A DNA stretch of 64,000 nt from Anadara kagoshimensis. Lineage: Eukaryota > Mollusca > Bivalvia > Arcoida > Arcidae. Numbering within the stretch: the stretch's first letter is position 1; each line of letters begins with the position of its first letter. The notes under the pieces were generated by a model. The model searched no databases and was not told where the DNA came from. It saw nothing but the letters and a program-made list of their open reading frames with translations. The position numbers were made by a program, and so were the translations under genes. Shown here in pieces: positions 31,601-43,168 of this stretch. The stretch spans positions 7,862,678 through 7,926,677 of the forward strand of contig CM037874.1 of NCBI GenBank assembly GCA_021292105.1. Direction: 5' to 3'.

Positions 31601-32928
31601 TGACACAAAAAAAGTCCCCAGAGGTCAGGTTTTAGATTGTCTATGTGATGCATTTCAGGACAAATTGTAATTCGCTGACTTGACACAGAAAAGTCGCCAG
31701 AGGTCAGGTTTTAGATTGCCTATGTGATGCATTTCAGGACAAATTGTAATTCGCTGACTTGATAAAATATGCATTAATGATATACATGTATATGCATATA
31801 TTTGTGCTAAAATATTTAGTTTTTGAATTTATACATATGATACTGATGCAAAATACGAACAAATATTGAACTCCCTATATGAAACCCCTATATCACACAC
31901 CCTATATCTCATCACAAATATCACACCCCTCTTGCGATTCTCTCACCTCTAAGTATTCCGAACTTGATATCATATATGCAAAAATTCAAATATAGATAAA
32001 GATAATAAAACCTGGTGAAATTCATATCACAAGCCATGTCAGTCCTCGACCAATATCAGAATATCAGACCTCATGCTAAAAGACTCTGATATTGGAGTCT
32101 TGGGTTGATATGGTGTATGATATGGATTTTATCGTGCGCTCTCTTGATATCTATATGTGAGTTCATTATTGTTATTTACAGGCATTTGTTCCCCTCTCCC
32201 AGACCAATATTTGCTGGAGGTGCTAACGATCATTATGTTCGAGGAATCTCATTTTCATCTGATGGAATGCATTTAGTTTCAATTTCAGATGATGGGTAAG
32301 TCTGAATGTTCACATTTGTTTTAGCTCACCTGTACATAAGGCCTTTTTCTGTTATAGACAGAAATATCCATACAAGTTTTCTCTGTCTTATCCACAGATA
32401 AAAACAAACTCACGTTGTTATGGTAACATGATATCACAATATTGTTTTTGAATATGATGTCATTTAAATATATTTTGGACCAAGAACTTGTAGTCTAGTG
32501 CTGTAAAATTAACACTAGTGTAATATGTAATTGACTTGTAGTTTATAAAGAAAATAAGCTCACAGTGATAAAACGATTATGAATGACAATTTTAAGGTTG
32601 TCGCTAAAAGCATGAAAATTTCAATAATAATTTCAAGCCAATCAGAAGTTATTGTCATTTTGTTATATTTTACAAAATTTTGGACAGTATTTTGACTGCT
32701 CACCAATGCTTTTAATGGCGTCAAAGTGTGGAACAGATTTTGGTATGGTCAATCGACTCTTCAATGTATACAATTGTCGTGCTACACTGCAGTAAAGATA
32801 TTTTTGTATTTCTTAAGGTACGTACGGTATTGGAATCTTGAAGATACAAGTAATCCAGAACAAATTGCAGAACATTCAAATGCACTTTGTTGCTCCATAT
32901 CAAACAATGGCCATACAATAGCTGTTGG
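25450..32928 (+). CDS. WSB1: WSB1-like WD-repeat and SOCS-box protein, six exons, both ends missing
   Basis: WSB1 is the substrate receptor of an Elongin B/C-Cullin ubiquitin ligase: its WD40 propeller binds targets and its C-terminal SOCS box binds Elongin. Exons are 25450-25615, 27821-28137, 28933-29165, 29574-29746, 32182-32295 and 32818-32928, with GT-AG borders and consistent phases (about 371 codons). WAPDGSYFAWSCGNR, HVIDCGDYVWSITFGSG, SASRDGTFKLWDLNDDGNM, EFSPDGALVATASYDTRV and PIFAGGANDHYVR follow vertebrate WSB1 closely; the last excludes WSB2. The initiator exon lies upstream of 25,450. The last exon (final blade plus SOCS box, about 50 residues) was not found before 39,475 and may be in the N gap. 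Confidence 0.92.
26047..26661. mobile_element. MITE with ~35-bp inverted repeats and internal 93-bp triplication
   Basis: The left end TAGGCAAACAACATTGACCT is mirrored at the right by its near reverse complement, ending GTTTGCCTA. TA flanks both sides (26,045-26,046; 26,662-26,663). Inside, a 93-bp segment starting at the inverted repeat is repeated three times (26,055 to about 26,330). It lies in a WSB1 intron. Confidence 0.8.
27821..28137 (+). CDS. WSB1: WSB1 exon (Cys-rich insert and WD blade)
   Basis: Acceptor CTATTTTAG and donor GTGTGT. CPHRVSNEHCDVCAQERG is a cysteine-bearing insert. It is followed by HVIDCGDYVWSITFGSG, RLRFDKDLIVATGLQSG and KIKLWNCLTG. The corresponding insert is variable among WSB proteins. 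Confidence 0.92.
28685..28790. repeat. Simple repeats: CA-rich and G12 tract
   Basis: ACACACACAAACACACACAC and a 12-base G run near 28,767-28,778, in a WSB1 intron. Confidence 0.8.
28933..29165 (+). CDS. WSB1: WSB1 exon (WD blades)
   Basis: Acceptor TTTTTCAG and donor GTAAGT. DHKDIVRSLSFTTDGSLI and ASRDGTFKLWDLNDDGNM show the GH-like and WD signatures. It ends in phase 0. Confidence 0.93.
29574..29746 (+). CDS. WSB1: WSB1 exon (WD blade)
   Basis: Acceptor TTTTTTTCAG and donor GG-GTAAGT. GHYHDIVCCEFSPDGALV and TASYDTRVIIWDPYT match the WSB1 blade 'GHHHDVVACDFSPDGALLATASYDTRVYIWDP'-type sequence. Confidence 0.93.
30612..30741. mobile_element. Compact foldback MITE (130 bp) with 9-bp target-site duplication
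   Basis: The whole element folds into one hairpin: ACAGGCACTCGTTTACATCA at the left pairs with its complement ending GAGTGCCTGT, and the pairing continues to a loop around ATATATGACATATATA. GGTCAAGGA flanks it on both sides (30,603-30,611 and 30,742-30,750). It lies in a WSB1 intron. A 9-bp duplication suits a Mutator-like origin. Confidence 0.85.
31215..31452. mobile_element. Second copy of the TAGGCAAAC-type MITE
   Basis: ACTGACCTGTCAGTTTGACC at the left is mirrored by GGTCAAACAGACAGGTCAAT at the right. Internal GATCAGTTCATGTATATG is related to the copy at 26,047. The internal triplication is absent and the outermost ends are less clear. Confidence 0.65.
31601..31762. repeat. Tandem duplication, ~78 bp
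   Basis: AGAGGTCAGGTTTTAGATTG through AATTCGCTGACTTGA occurs twice in succession with few changes. Confidence 0.85.
32182..32295 (+). CDS. WSB1: WSB1 exon (HLFP...PIFAGGAND)
   Basis: Acceptor TATTTACAG and donor GG-GTAAGT. HLFPSPRPIFAGGANDHYV and SFSSDGMHLVSISDDG are WSB1-diagnostic and absent from WSB2. Confidence 0.93.
32818..32928 (+). CDS. WSB1: WSB1 exon (penultimate, NALCCSIS)
   Basis: Acceptor TTCTTAAG and donor GG-GTAAGT. VRYWNLEDTSNPEQIAEHS and NALCCSISNNGHTIAVG match the part of WSB1 preceding the last blade. The next exon should start with one base completing a glycine codon. Confidence 0.88.
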
Positions 32929-33989
32929 GTAAGTCTTCACATAGATTTTTTGTGTTTTTGAATATAAATAATGCAACTGTTAATTATTTTGAAGTGAAAA
33001 TTTTAACAATTTTTAATACAATACCATTGTTTATCAGTATATTTGTAAGTTATACTGTATTTGTTTATATTATTTTATTTTCTTTCTTCAAATCATGTCA
33101 ACATTTATTCAAATTAAAAGTCATATATCATCTGAAGTGTATTGGGATCTAAGGGAGATAATTTGTATTATCTCCCTTTAAAAGAGGACAGATTATCTCC
33201 CTTATGCGATATGTTACCCAGTACTGACTTGTGTCATACAGAATAAGGCTTAATCTTAGCTTGGTATGGTAAAGGTATCTTAATAATACTTAAAACCCAT
33301 ATAATTGTATATAAAAGCATTACGTTTTTGTAATTATTGTTAAGATGGTTTCTAGTTACCATGGGGAATCAAAATATGTATGAAAATAGAATGGTATCTC
33401 AGCTGGAGGGGTCAAAGGTTATTTGTCATCCATCACTTTATTCATCTCTTTTCATACTGTTATTGAAAAACATTTAGTGACACTTAGATAAAAAAAAAAA
33501 ACTATTTTGACTTCAAAAGTTATATGCGTGTTTGAGAACTGAAAATGTCAAAATGATAATACACAGCAAATATTTCATCTTTATGTACTCTGTTATGACT
33601 TTGAAAAACAATAACAAGAGTTTTACTATATATCTGAATGTTTTATGTATGTTTTACTCCTTAAAACACCAAGTATATCACCTTACGAAAAACATTGTAC
33701 ATAAAACTGGATAAAATATGTTAAAGTGATGGATTCAATAAGGTTTTGTCTCAACCAGTTAAGGATACGAGTGTATGTTTTAAGTGTGAGCAAGTTGTAC
33801 ACATACATATTAAATTTATTTTTTAATTTTTCATAATGAGACTAACAATTTCTCTCAACAACTTGGATAATTACTATTTTTCAATAACATTTGTGACCAG
33901 AAAAAAGTTGTGGCAGAATTATTAGAGGTGCCGGGAGGACAAGAAATTTTAGGTCTGAAATTTATCAGGCAATGGCATTTACAGACAGT

Positions 33990-34770
33990 ACCAGTAGGTC
34001 ATTGAAGGATTTAGTTGATGATGTGATACTTTGGTTTGTGATGGTTTTATTGCTGAGGTCACTGAAGGATTCAGTTGATGATGTGATACTTTGGTTTGTG
34101 ATAGTTTTATTGCTGAGGTCATTGAAGGATTCAGTTGATGATGTGATACTTTGGTTTGTGATGGTTTTATTGCTGAGGTCATTGAAGGATTTAGTTGATG
34201 ATGTGATACTTTGGTTTGTGATGGTTTTATTGCTGAGGTCATTGAAGGATTTAGCTGATGATGTGATACTTTGGTTTGTGATAGTTTTATTGCTGAGGTC
34301 ATTGAAGGATTCAGTTGATGATGTGATACTTTGGTTTGTGATAGTTTTATTGCTGAGGTCATTGAAGGATTTAGTTGATGATGTGATACTTTGGTTTGTG
34401 ATAGTTTTATTGCTGAGGTCATTGAAGGATTCAGTTGATGATGTGATACTTTGGTTTGTGATAGTTTTATTGCTGAGGTCATTGAAGGATTCAGTTGATG
34501 ATGTGATACTTTGGTTTGTGATAGTTTTATTGCTGAGGTCATTGAAGGATTTAGTTGATGATGTGATACTTTGGTTTGTGATAGTTTTATTGCTGAGGTC
34601 ATTGAAGGATTCAGTTGATGATGTGATGCTTTAGTTTGTGATGGTTTTATTGCTGAGGTCATTGAAGGATTTAGTTGATGATGTGATACTTTAGTTTGTG
34701 ATGGTTTTATTGCTGAGGTCATTGAAGGATCCAGTTGATGGGATGGTCATTGAAGGATTCAGTTGATGAT
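33990..34770. repeat. 60-bp tandem array (~13 units), open on both strands
   Basis: Units of exactly 60 bp, each with TTGAAGGATTCAGTTGATGA and ACTTTGGTTTGTGATAGTTT, with very few changes. The 20-codon period leaves a frame open on the plus strand (RSLKDSVDDVILWFVIVLL) and one on the minus strand (MTSAIKLSQTKVSHHQLNPS). Both are better explained by period length than by coding. Confidence 0.93.
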
Positions 34771-35039
34771 GTGATAGTTTGGTCTGCGATGGTTTTCCCT
34801 AATTCCTGAGGTAATTCAAGTGGATGTTGCTACACTAGTTTATATTGGCTGTTAAGAAAATACCCAAATGACTCATTTACCATTTCATATTGATTATCTA
34901 GAATACTGTTGAATCTTGGAAACAAGTCAATACTGAGGGGAATGGAGTAATTTGTGTAATAGTGTTGTATACATGTATCAGTCAAAATGTTATCACTTAC
35001 ACCATAATGTCTGTCAGTTCACACACAAGAAAACACAAA

Positions 35040-35164
35040 CACTCACATATGCATGCACATGTACACCAAACACACATGGGCGCACACAGTTTGACATGTG
35101 TTTATAAATCATACAGTCTATTGTGGTATGTTATATACATGTATTTGATTTTTCTACTGGTGTA

Positions 35165-35195
<31 letters not shown>

Positions 35196-35244
35196 GACAT
35201 GTGTTTATAAATCATCCAGTCTATTATTTGATTTTTCTACTTGT

Positions 35245-35284
<40 letters not shown>

Positions 35285-35330
35285 GACATGTGTTTATAAA
35301 TCATCCAGTCTATTGTGGTATGTTATATAT
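35040..35330. repeat. (CA)n tracts with duplicated flanks
   Basis: CA tracts lie at about 35,168-35,191 and 35,250-35,280. CAGTTTGACATGTGTTTATA follows a CA-rich stretch three times, so the tracts were copied together with their flank. Confidence 0.85.
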
Positions 35331-36254
35331 GGTGTAACATCTTGCTGTTATACTACAGAGTTGGAACACTGCCAAATTTTATGAATGATTCAATTAGGAT
35401 TCATATTTCATTTTAAACCTTAACAAGTAGGTTAAAAACAAGTTAATATCTCACTGTAAACATTTTACAATTCTGGTCACTCAAGAACTCCTTGTCAGAA
35501 TTTGTAATGAAATAAAATGGTTACTTCTTGCTTCAGAAATGAAAAATTTTGTGTTGGTTATTATTATTCTGGTTTACAGATTAGAATTGTCCCTTCTGCA
35601 CCCGGTGTTTTTTCAGTTCAGAAAAATCTATCTGACCTCTGACCTTATCTGTTTCTCTGTGAATTTATCTACTTCTTCAAAGTACAAGTTTCTAAAATCC
35701 TTTATCTGAATTTTATCTGGAACAATTTAAACACTTAACATATGAAGACAGCAATTTTAACCAGTTACATACGCATTGATGATTCAGTCTCTGAATTTTA
35801 AACTGATTTAATAAAAAAATCATTTTAAATTTGGTTTTGCTTATTCAGGGATTGGTTTTCACATATTTTTGGTTTACAGAAGGTTTGGGTTTTCACCTAG
35901 TTAAGTTTATTCGGAGACTTTTTTTGGTTTACTCAGTTTGATTTTCACAGATGTTTGGTTTATGCAGGGCTTGGTTTTTTAGCAGGTTTTTTTTTTAATA
36001 TTATTATTTAACATTCAACTTTAACATTTTAAATTGAATAACCAAGTTCATTTACAAAAAAAAAAAAAAAATAAAAAAAATAAAAAAAAAATAAATTAGC
36101 AGATTTTGTATTCACTCTGATTTTAATTAACACAGGTCTCACATAGTAGTAGTACAGTTTATATATTTCTTTCCATATTTTACACTGTGTCATTTCTTAA
36201 ATTAATACCACTACAACACTAGGTCAACAGGTCAACAGGCCACCAGTATTTATT

Positions 36255-37480
36255 AGCTCAACTGGCTATAGCCAGCTGAGCTTATGCCATGGTGAAGCGT
36301 GTGTCCGTGCGTCCGTGCGTCCGTGCGTGCGTCCGTGCGTAAACTTTAATCTTCTCCTCTGAAACCACTGGGCCAATTGAAACCAAATTTGGTGTGGAAA
36401 GTCCTTAGGTGGAGTAGATTAAAGTTTGTACAAATCAACTTCCTGCGGCATCCAAGATGGCCGCCATTGCTATAAATAGCAAAAACCTATAAATGGTTGT
36501 TACATGTTTATTTTAGAATCGATTTAGTTCAAATTTGAGATTTAGAAAGTAGATGTCTAGCCATTTAATATATGTAACGGATTTTTCAGTAACTTTTTCT
36601 GTTTGCTCATAATTAGCGGAATATGCAAATTAGATGCTAAATTTAGGCAATTCTTTGAAAATCTTCTTCTCTGAAACCACATACCCAAATGAAGCCAAAT
36701 TTAATGTGGAAAGTCGCTAGGTGGAGTAGATTAAAGTTTGTACAAATCAACTTCCTGCATCATCCAAGATGGCCGCCATTGCTATAAATAGCAAAAACCT
36801 ATAAATGGTCGTTACATGTTTATTTTAGAACCGATTTAGTTCAAATTTGAGATTTAGAAAGTATATGTCTAGCCATTTAATATATGTAACGGATTTTTCA
36901 GTAACTTTTTCTGTTTGCTCATAATTAGCGGAATATGCAAATTAGATGCTAAATTTAGGCAATTCTTTGAAAATCTTCTTCTCTGAAACCACATACCCAA
37001 ATGAAGCCAAATTTAATGTGGAAAGTCCCTAGGTGGAGTAGATTAAAGTTTGTACAAATCAACTTCCTGCATCATCCAAGATGGCCGCCATTGCTATAAA
37101 TAGCAAAAACCTATAAATGGTCGTTACATGTTTATTTTAGAACCGATTTAGTTCAAATTTGAGATTTAGAAAGTAGATGTCTAGCCATTTAATATATGTA
37201 ACGGATTTTTCAGTAACTTTTTCTGTTTGCTCATAATTAGCGGAATATGCAAATTAGATGCTAAATTTAGGCAATTCTTTGAAACTCTTCTTCTCTGAAA
37301 CCACATACCCAAATGAAGCCAAATTTAATGTGGAAAGTCCCTAGGTGGAGTAGATTAAAGTTTGTACAAATCAACTTTCTGTGTCATCCAAGATGGCCAC
37401 CATTGGCATTACTATAAATAGCAAATACATATAAATGGTCATTAAATGTTTATGTTACATCCAAGATGGCCCCGATTCTA
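36255..37480 (+). mobile_element. Tandem-repeat-cored transposon (copy C, right end not found)
   Basis: It starts with a 28-bp near-perfect palindrome (36,255-36,282; AGCTCA...TGAGCT with inner CTGGCTATAGCCAG) and a GTGCGTCC microsatellite, as in copies A and B. It then carries a 312-bp satellite. The expected GGGCCTCTTG terminus was not seen, so the element is truncated or diverged near 37,480. Confidence 0.7.
36345..37430 (+). repeat. 312-bp satellite, ~3.4 units
   Basis: TGGAAAGTC anchors recur at 36,395, 36,707, 37,019 and 37,331, exactly 312 bp apart. Each unit carries CCAAGATGGCCGCCATT or a close variant, and GCGGAATATGCAAATTAGAT. Confidence 0.92.
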
Positions 37481-37499
37481 TAATTAGAAACACATAAAT

Positions 37500-39475
37500 A
37501 GCCAGTGTGGATTCATTTTTCAGCTGATGATAAATATAACAAGTAATTCCTAAAAATTTGTTTGAATAAAATGTTTTTGTAGTATTACCAGTAATATCTT
37601 TTTCTGATTGATGACTATTTTGTTTCTGTAGGCAAATTGATTTCATTAATATGCAACTTAGACATAGGCAGTGTTAAATAATGACTGATCATGCCAAATT
37701 TTGTTCACAAACAATTTCTTCAGCTGACTTATTTACAACTGGTTTAATTGCCATATGTCCTGTCATTGGAATAAAGCCTATATTTTGTAATTGTAAAAAA
37801 AATATGTTGCAAATTACAATAATAAATATCATGATTCAAGATTTATATCCCTTTATATTGATTACCCTTGTACATAATGGTTAATATGAGTTAATCCTAG
37901 TATTTAACATAATTACTTCTCATTACTATTAGGCTACTTACCCTTATAATTTGCTTTTATATAAAGATCCTGTCAATCCTGCTAACCAACCTTTTCTTTA
38001 GCCTGTACCACCCAAACAGGAAGTACAGTAGTAGTGTGAAGAAAAGGTAAGAAGTGGCCTCCATTTTGTTTAATCAAAGGGGAAAAAGAATTATCAGCCT
38101 TTAATGCTATTAAAACTCAACATACTGCACTAAAAATAAATACATTCGGAAATAAATAGACATTCTACAGGATTATAAGCTGTTATTATTGTGAAATTTT
38201 TGTCATAGTAATAGTAATTGTGATTATAAGGTTGACCCCATTTTTGAAGTCATGAAATATTGCATCATTTTAAATAGGGTGAAATGGTTTCATGTCAACT
38301 ATGTTATCAGTATTCAAAATTGTTTGTATTGGCATTAATCCTTTTAATACCTCTTTCTTGATAAGGAGTCTTTTCTGTTACATAATGGCATAATTGCATG
38401 CTAGATAATGTGTATTTGAACAAATCCAAAATGCACATTATGATTATCAAAAAGTCATGGAATAAATAGTACACAAAACTTCAATACCTAACAGTGATAA
38501 CAGAACTACAAAATATACAAGACAGAATACAGTTTATTCAGTTACTATATTTCATCATTTTCAATGATGCAGTATGTCAAACACATCGAATCATAGAGAC
38601 ACATAAACCTACAAATACATAAAATAAACTTGCATAACTATATAGTCAGTACACAATCACTCTTTCAAGAAATATGACATGATACCTGACAACATTATAA
38701 TTACAATGAAATCAATTTCAACACTCATCAGAACAAATTGTGTTGATAGCTCACATTTTGATTTAGTTGATATAATACCTTTGCAGGTTTTATGTGAATA
38801 AAAATATTTTACTTTGACAAACTCCTCTGCACTGTTTGAAATCCTAAATTATAATGCCTGTATTTCACCCATGGCAGGAATAGGTGAGCAAGTGCCCAGC
38901 ATGCAATGTGAATGTCAAGGTCATGGTCAACTGTCACGATTACATGATAAAAACATAAACAAATGCACATGATTTACAAAATACAAATACACAAACATCT
39001 TAATTTTACCTGGCTACAATAGTAATAAGCAGATATTAAGAGTGAAGCTTCACCTTGGATAAATTATCATGTATTTTAGTATTAGAAATGAGTTTATAGA
39101 CCATATTTATGAAACCATTTCATGAAAAATAGGAAACATATAGACACAAGAGGTAATTTGAATTGGAGACATGTCTATACTAATTATAATGATAATAAAA
39201 GTTATATAACATTTAAGGGAATGTTTCGTTTTCCCATATAATTTTGGACTTCATTTTTCTGTCACCTGCAAGAATTCCAGGGAACGTATAGGAATCACTA
39301 CAGCGTAGTCAGCTGCAGTGGTGGCGGTGCTAGTGTCGAAGTTTGGTTTTCCAGATAATTACTAATTAGATTTTGATTTTTACCCACAAATCTGGTTTTA
39401 AGTTCAATGCTTAATTAAATTTATGCATAATTGATGAGGATACTGCATTTTGATTGGTTGATCATTTCCAGAAGA
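37500..39475. other. No gene recognised
   Basis: AT-rich sequence up to the gap. A splice-site-bounded 45-nt stretch at 38,002-38,046 is discussed and rejected elsewhere. I saw no WSB1 SOCS-box exon here. Confidence 0.45.
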
Positions 39476-40475
39476 NNNNNNNNNNNNNNNNNNNNNNNNN
39501 NNNNNNNNNNNNNNNNNNNNNNNNNNNNNNNNNNNNNNNNNNNNNNNNNNNNNNNNNNNNNNNNNNNNNNNNNNNNNNNNNNNNNNNNNNNNNNNNNNNN
39601 NNNNNNNNNNNNNNNNNNNNNNNNNNNNNNNNNNNNNNNNNNNNNNNNNNNNNNNNNNNNNNNNNNNNNNNNNNNNNNNNNNNNNNNNNNNNNNNNNNNN
39701 NNNNNNNNNNNNNNNNNNNNNNNNNNNNNNNNNNNNNNNNNNNNNNNNNNNNNNNNNNNNNNNNNNNNNNNNNNNNNNNNNNNNNNNNNNNNNNNNNNNN
39801 NNNNNNNNNNNNNNNNNNNNNNNNNNNNNNNNNNNNNNNNNNNNNNNNNNNNNNNNNNNNNNNNNNNNNNNNNNNNNNNNNNNNNNNNNNNNNNNNNNNN
39901 NNNNNNNNNNNNNNNNNNNNNNNNNNNNNNNNNNNNNNNNNNNNNNNNNNNNNNNNNNNNNNNNNNNNNNNNNNNNNNNNNNNNNNNNNNNNNNNNNNNN
40001 NNNNNNNNNNNNNNNNNNNNNNNNNNNNNNNNNNNNNNNNNNNNNNNNNNNNNNNNNNNNNNNNNNNNNNNNNNNNNNNNNNNNNNNNNNNNNNNNNNNN
40101 NNNNNNNNNNNNNNNNNNNNNNNNNNNNNNNNNNNNNNNNNNNNNNNNNNNNNNNNNNNNNNNNNNNNNNNNNNNNNNNNNNNNNNNNNNNNNNNNNNNN
40201 NNNNNNNNNNNNNNNNNNNNNNNNNNNNNNNNNNNNNNNNNNNNNNNNNNNNNNNNNNNNNNNNNNNNNNNNNNNNNNNNNNNNNNNNNNNNNNNNNNNN
40301 NNNNNNNNNNNNNNNNNNNNNNNNNNNNNNNNNNNNNNNNNNNNNNNNNNNNNNNNNNNNNNNNNNNNNNNNNNNNNNNNNNNNNNNNNNNNNNNNNNNN
40401 NNNNNNNNNNNNNNNNNNNNNNNNNNNNNNNNNNNNNNNNNNNNNNNNNNNNNNNNNNNNNNNNNNNNNNNNNNN
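39476..40475. other. Assembly gap, 1000 N
   Basis: Exactly 1000 N, a conventional placeholder length; the true distance is unknown. The missing WSB1 3' exon could lie here. Confidence 0.99.
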
Positions 40476-40643
40476 CATAAAACCAAGGTGTTACTGAACT
40501 AGACTGCTAGTATACATGACAATAAGTAACAAAGGTCTATATTCATTCCATTTTACAAGAAAAGGGCAAAAATTAGTCTCATACAAAGTACCCTTCGAAA
40601 TGAACAAACTTGGCAATACAAAAAATGGTTCCAACCCATTTTT

Positions 40644-42800
40644 AGCTCAACTGGCTTTACCCAGATGAGCTATTGGCATGATGCATGCGTGTGTCCGTTA
40701 ACAGCAAAAACTCTGAAACTACCAGGCCTTTTGAAACCTAATTTGCTGTGCAAGGTCCTTGCTAGAGTCTTACTGTAGATTATGCAAATCATGGCGATTA
40801 GATATCCAAGATGGCTGCCGTTACTAAAAATAGAAAAAACCTAAAAAAATCTTCTTCTCCAGAACCAGTCATTGGAGGCAAAATCTGATTTGATATTTGG
40901 CTTCTAGATGGTCTTAACCTCTAAGTTTGTACATTTCGTGGAATTCTGACAAAAAATAGGTTACGCGTTTTTGCGTTTAATTTTGCAAAGGTCATGACCT
41001 AATTTTTTGACTTTCTGATTTTATTTATTATGTCAAATACTATAAACTTTTTGTAAAGGCATTTATATTGGAATATTGTTGGTATTGATGCAACGGTCAT
41101 TTTGATGTATAGATTAAGGTCATGGGTTCAAAGGTCAAGGTCACAGACGCGAAATAATGCTGAAAAGGTTCATTATCTTGAAAACTATAAACTTTTTGTA
41201 TAGGCATGTATATTAGAATGTTGTAAGTATTAATACAATGATCATTTTGATGTATAGAAAAAGGTCATGGGTCCAAAGGTCAAGGTCACAGAAGCAAAAC
41301 AATACAGAAACGATTCATTATCTTGAAAACTATAAACTTTTTGTATAGGCATGTATATTAGAATGTTGTAGGTATCGATACAACGATCATTTTGGTGTAT
41401 AGGACAAGGTCATGGGTCCAAAGGTCAAGGTCACAGAAGCAAAACAATACCAAAATGGTTCATTATCTCGAAAACTATAAACTTTTTGTATAGGCATGTA
41501 TATAAGAATGTTGTAGGTATTCATACAACGATCATTTTGGTGTATAGAAAAAGGTCATGGGTCCAAAGGTCAAGGTCACAGAAGCAAAACAATACCGAAA
41601 TGGTTTATTATCTCGAAAACTATTAACTTTTTGTATAGGCATGTATATTGGAATATTGTTGGTATTGATGCATCGGTCATTTTGATGTATAGATAAAGGT
41701 CATGGGTTAAAAGGTCAAGGTCACAAACACGAATTAATACTGAAAAGGTTCATTATCTTGAAAACTATAAACTTTTTGTATAGGCATGTATATTGGAATA
41801 TTGTTGGTATTGATGAAACAGTCATTTTGATGTATAGATTAAGGTCATGGGTTCAAAGGTCAAGGTCACAGATGTGAAAGAATACTGAAAAGGTTCATTA
41901 TCTTGAAAACTATAAACTTTTTGTATAGGCATGTATATTGGAATATTGTTGGTATTGATGCAATGGTCATTTTGATGTATAGATTAAGGTCATGGGTTCA
42001 AAGGTCAAGGTCACAGTTGCGAAATAATGAAAAGGTTCATTATCTTGAAAACAATAAAGTTTTTGTATAGGCATGTATATCAGAATGTTGTTGGTATTGA
42101 TACAATGATCATTTTGGTGTATAGAAAAAGGTCATGGGTCCAAAGGTCAAGGTCACAGAAGCATAACAATACCAAAATGGTTCATTATCTCGAAAACTAT
42201 AAACTTTTTGTATAGGCATGTATATTGGAATATTGTTGGTATTGATGCAACGGTCATTTTGATGTATAGATTAAGGTTATGGGTTCAAAGGTCAAGGTCA
42301 CGGATGCAGAAAATTGCTGAAATTGTTATATCTTCACTATTTGATCAGATAATGACATGGGGTTTTCAGTTTTGAAATATTCTTGTAATTACCTTCAAAA
42401 TGAGGTCAAGGTCAATTGTGAAGGTTATGACCTAATGTTTTACCTTTCCTGAAAAAAAAAATGTTGACCCAATTTTTAGGCAGTTTACAAATAAGATGTT
42501 TGTTTTAATCAAATCATTGAAAATTTTCTCCTGAATTGGCCAATTCTAACCCAATACAGCATGAAAAGTCCTTTAGTACCAGTAATCCAAAAGTTGTGTC
42601 TGGCATATCAGCCAAAATCCAAGTTGGCTTCTGTTCCTATACATAGCAGTAACATGAAAAACCAATGCAGATTTAGTTTCCAACCACTTTGGTTCCAGTT
42701 GCAATTGTAAAAAGGAGGGGGAATTCCATTTGCATGTTATTTATCAAAAATGTAAATTAGCTGCCAGTTGAGCATCACAGGCCCTATTGGGCCTCTTGTT
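40644..42800 (-). mobile_element. Tandem-repeat-cored transposon with palindromic ends (copy B, inverted relative to copy A)
   Basis: The palindrome at 40,644-40,671 (AGCTCAACTGG...CCAGATGAGCT) is at the left. AGGCCCTATTGGGCCT (42,779-42,794) followed by CTTGTT is at the right. Inside is the 145-bp satellite in the opposite orientation to copy A. The flank AAATAGGTTACGCGTTTTTG is shared with copy A (15,705-15,725, opposite strand), confirming family identity. Confidence 0.8.
41040..42310 (-). repeat. 145-bp satellite array (copy B core)
   Basis: About nine units anchored on GGTCATGGGTTCAAAGGTCA and TATAAACTTTTTGTATAGGC. It is the reverse complement of the array at 13,980-15,530. Confidence 0.92.
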
Positions 42801-43067
42801 AATTCTAAAGTCTTAGGGAGTGATCACACAAATTTACTGTAGAAAATAATATATATTGAGAAGTTTCAAAACATTTATCATTGATATTGTTTGCCCAAAA
42901 TTACTTCCAAAAAAGGTAGTTTCCACTGAGGAAAATAAATTGAAAATTCCCCAATTTTACCATTAAAATTCCCAAAATGATAGGTGATATAAGAACAAAA
43001 TGTTTACAATAAATTAAAGCAAATTGTCCAATATTCTCCTGGCCAACAAACATCCTCATAATAGTTA

Positions 43068-43073
43068 TTTATT
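43068..43073 (-). terminator. Candidate poly(A) signal of HGH1
   Basis: AATAAA on the minus strand about 96 bases after the HGH1 stop codon. The distance is typical; A/T-rich context makes chance possible. Confidence 0.4.
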
Positions 43074-43168
43074 TATGAACCTTATTTTCTCCAATACTTT
43101 CAATAAATGCCCAATTTCCCAATCTCAAAAGGAGTAGGTAGTAATTAAAAACAAAACAAAATCACTGT

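Noticed and set aside
33972..34722. 220- and 247-codon frames on opposite strands
   Set aside because: Both follow from the 60-bp period having no stop in one frame per strand.
38002..38046. 45-nt stretch with acceptor CTTTAG, donor GTAAGA and a phase compatible with WSB1
   Set aside because: The encoded LYHPNRKYSSSVKK has no WD40 or SOCS resemblance; probably a chance pseudo-exon.
39404..40497. Long open frames on both strands
   Set aside because: They consist of N bases; an assembly gap.
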